A stretch of 64,000 nt of DNA from Corynebacterium aquatimens (GTDB taxonomy: Bacteria > Actinomycetota > Actinomycetes > Mycobacteriales > Mycobacteriaceae), in NCBI RefSeq assembly GCF_030408395.1, contig NZ_CP046980.1, forward strand, positions 744,001 through 808,000. The letters are read 5' to 3'. The stretch's first letter is position 1. Each line of letters opens with the position of its first letter. Shown in pieces: positions 63,846 to 64,000 of the stretch. The notes below the pieces were generated by a model. That model saw only the letters and a list, made by a program, of their open reading frames with translations. It was not told the origin of the DNA and searched no databases. Made by a program: the position numbers and the translations under genes.

Positions 63846-64000
63846 TTAGGCCCTCTGCGGGCGCGGATCTGCCCGCAGAACCTCAATCAGGGTCCGTACG
63901 GGCACGCCCGTCGCGCGGGCTGGGGTGATTCCGTACGGTGCGCCGGAGTTCCACGCCGGGCTCGCGATGTCGAGGTGCGCCCAGTTGATGCCGTCGGCAA
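63846..64000 (-). CDS. pepA: C-terminal end of a leucyl aminopeptidase (M17), 5' end outside the window
   Basis: The minus strand reads ADGINWAHLDIASPAWNSG, then YGITPARATGVPVRTLIEVL and a stop at 63846. WAHLDIAxPA and TGVPVRTL are the ending of M17 leucyl aminopeptidases. In mycobacteria the aminopeptidase (Rv2213) also lies beside the E2 gene. The catalytic part is outside the window. Confidence 0.85.
   Translation of the reverse strand, partial: ADGINWAHLDIASPAWNSGAPYGITPARATGVPVRTLIEVLRADPRPQRA

Overview
The window reads as chromosomal DNA of a Corynebacterium (Actinobacteria, Mycobacteriales), GC-rich, with dense coding on both strands. The evidence is gene content and order. Runs of genes match the known mycobacterial and corynebacterial layout: acyl carrier protein, aceE and a DUF3052 gene; a SURF1, ptpA, HAD, Nif3, zinc-ribbon and RNase H/phosphatase block; glnA2-glnE; glnA1, RDD and DUF4191; lipA-lipB; and sucB next to a leucyl aminopeptidase. 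The htdX-fabG4-fadA2 arrangement is also the mycobacterial one. Many genes start with GTG, and many have a TANNNT box 6-8 nt before the start codon instead of a Shine-Dalgarno sequence, as is common in corynebacteria.

Layout. 0-9 kb: tail of an unknown membrane-anchored protein, a serine hydrolase, a TRIC/UPF0126 membrane protein, acyl carrier protein, a Baeyer-Villiger type monooxygenase, pyruvate dehydrogenase E1 (aceE), a DUF3052 protein and tRNA-Val. 9-11 kb: a TPP riboswitch in front of a lone NMT1/ThiY-like lipoprotein, then an atypical island holding a papain-fold toxin-like ORF with an overlapping probable immunity gene. 11-15.5 kb: an FGGY sugar kinase divergent from a class III aminotransferase plus class II aldolase pair, a possible uncharacterised catabolic unit. 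15.7-24.5 kb: SURF1, ptpA, HAD, Nif3, zinc ribbon, RNase H/phosphatase, RNase P RNA, an RNB nuclease and a degenerate galactokinase. 24.5-33.7 kb: CYTH/CHAD protein, glnA2, glnE, thrC, a 52-aa protein and a membrane-anchored trypsin-like protease. 33.8-40.4 kb: envelope region with a DUF3558 lipoprotein, a Gly-rich PPE-like protein, a single-pass protein, NUDIX, GH25 lysozyme, a Q/N-rich membrane protein and a TDT transporter. 40.4-43.4 kb: glnA1, RDD, DUF4191. 43.5-50.4 kb: fatty-acyl block with a MaoC dehydratase carrying a long LEA-like repeat domain, fabG4, fadA2 and an acyl-CoA oxidase-like enzyme. 50.5-53 kb: cutinase and a DUF222/HNH protein. 53-64 kb: lipA, lipB, gcvH, gcvT, gcvP, dihydroxyacetone kinase, sucB, a conserved small protein and the end of pepA.

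Functional links. Lipoate is made and attached by LipB and LipA and used by GcvH and SucB in the same stretch; AceE feeds the same family of complexes. GlnA1, GlnA2 and GlnE form the glutamine synthetase set. FabG4, FadA2, the MaoC protein and the acyl-CoA oxidase cover the chemistry of an acyl-CoA cycle.

The most unusual signals are not single genes. An 11-mer, CGTCGATAAGC, occurs nine times exactly, in three reading-frame settings and in intergenic DNA. A family of three intergenic elements, all between convergent genes, shares a conserved core but has different flanking inverted repeats. Three housekeeping genes (CYTH/CHAD, glnE, gcvT) carry in-frame hairpin or repeat inserts in loops. The toxin-immunity cassette and the kinase-aminotransferase-aldolase unit are the best accessory gene systems. 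All functional calls come from reading the sequence; no database search was run.
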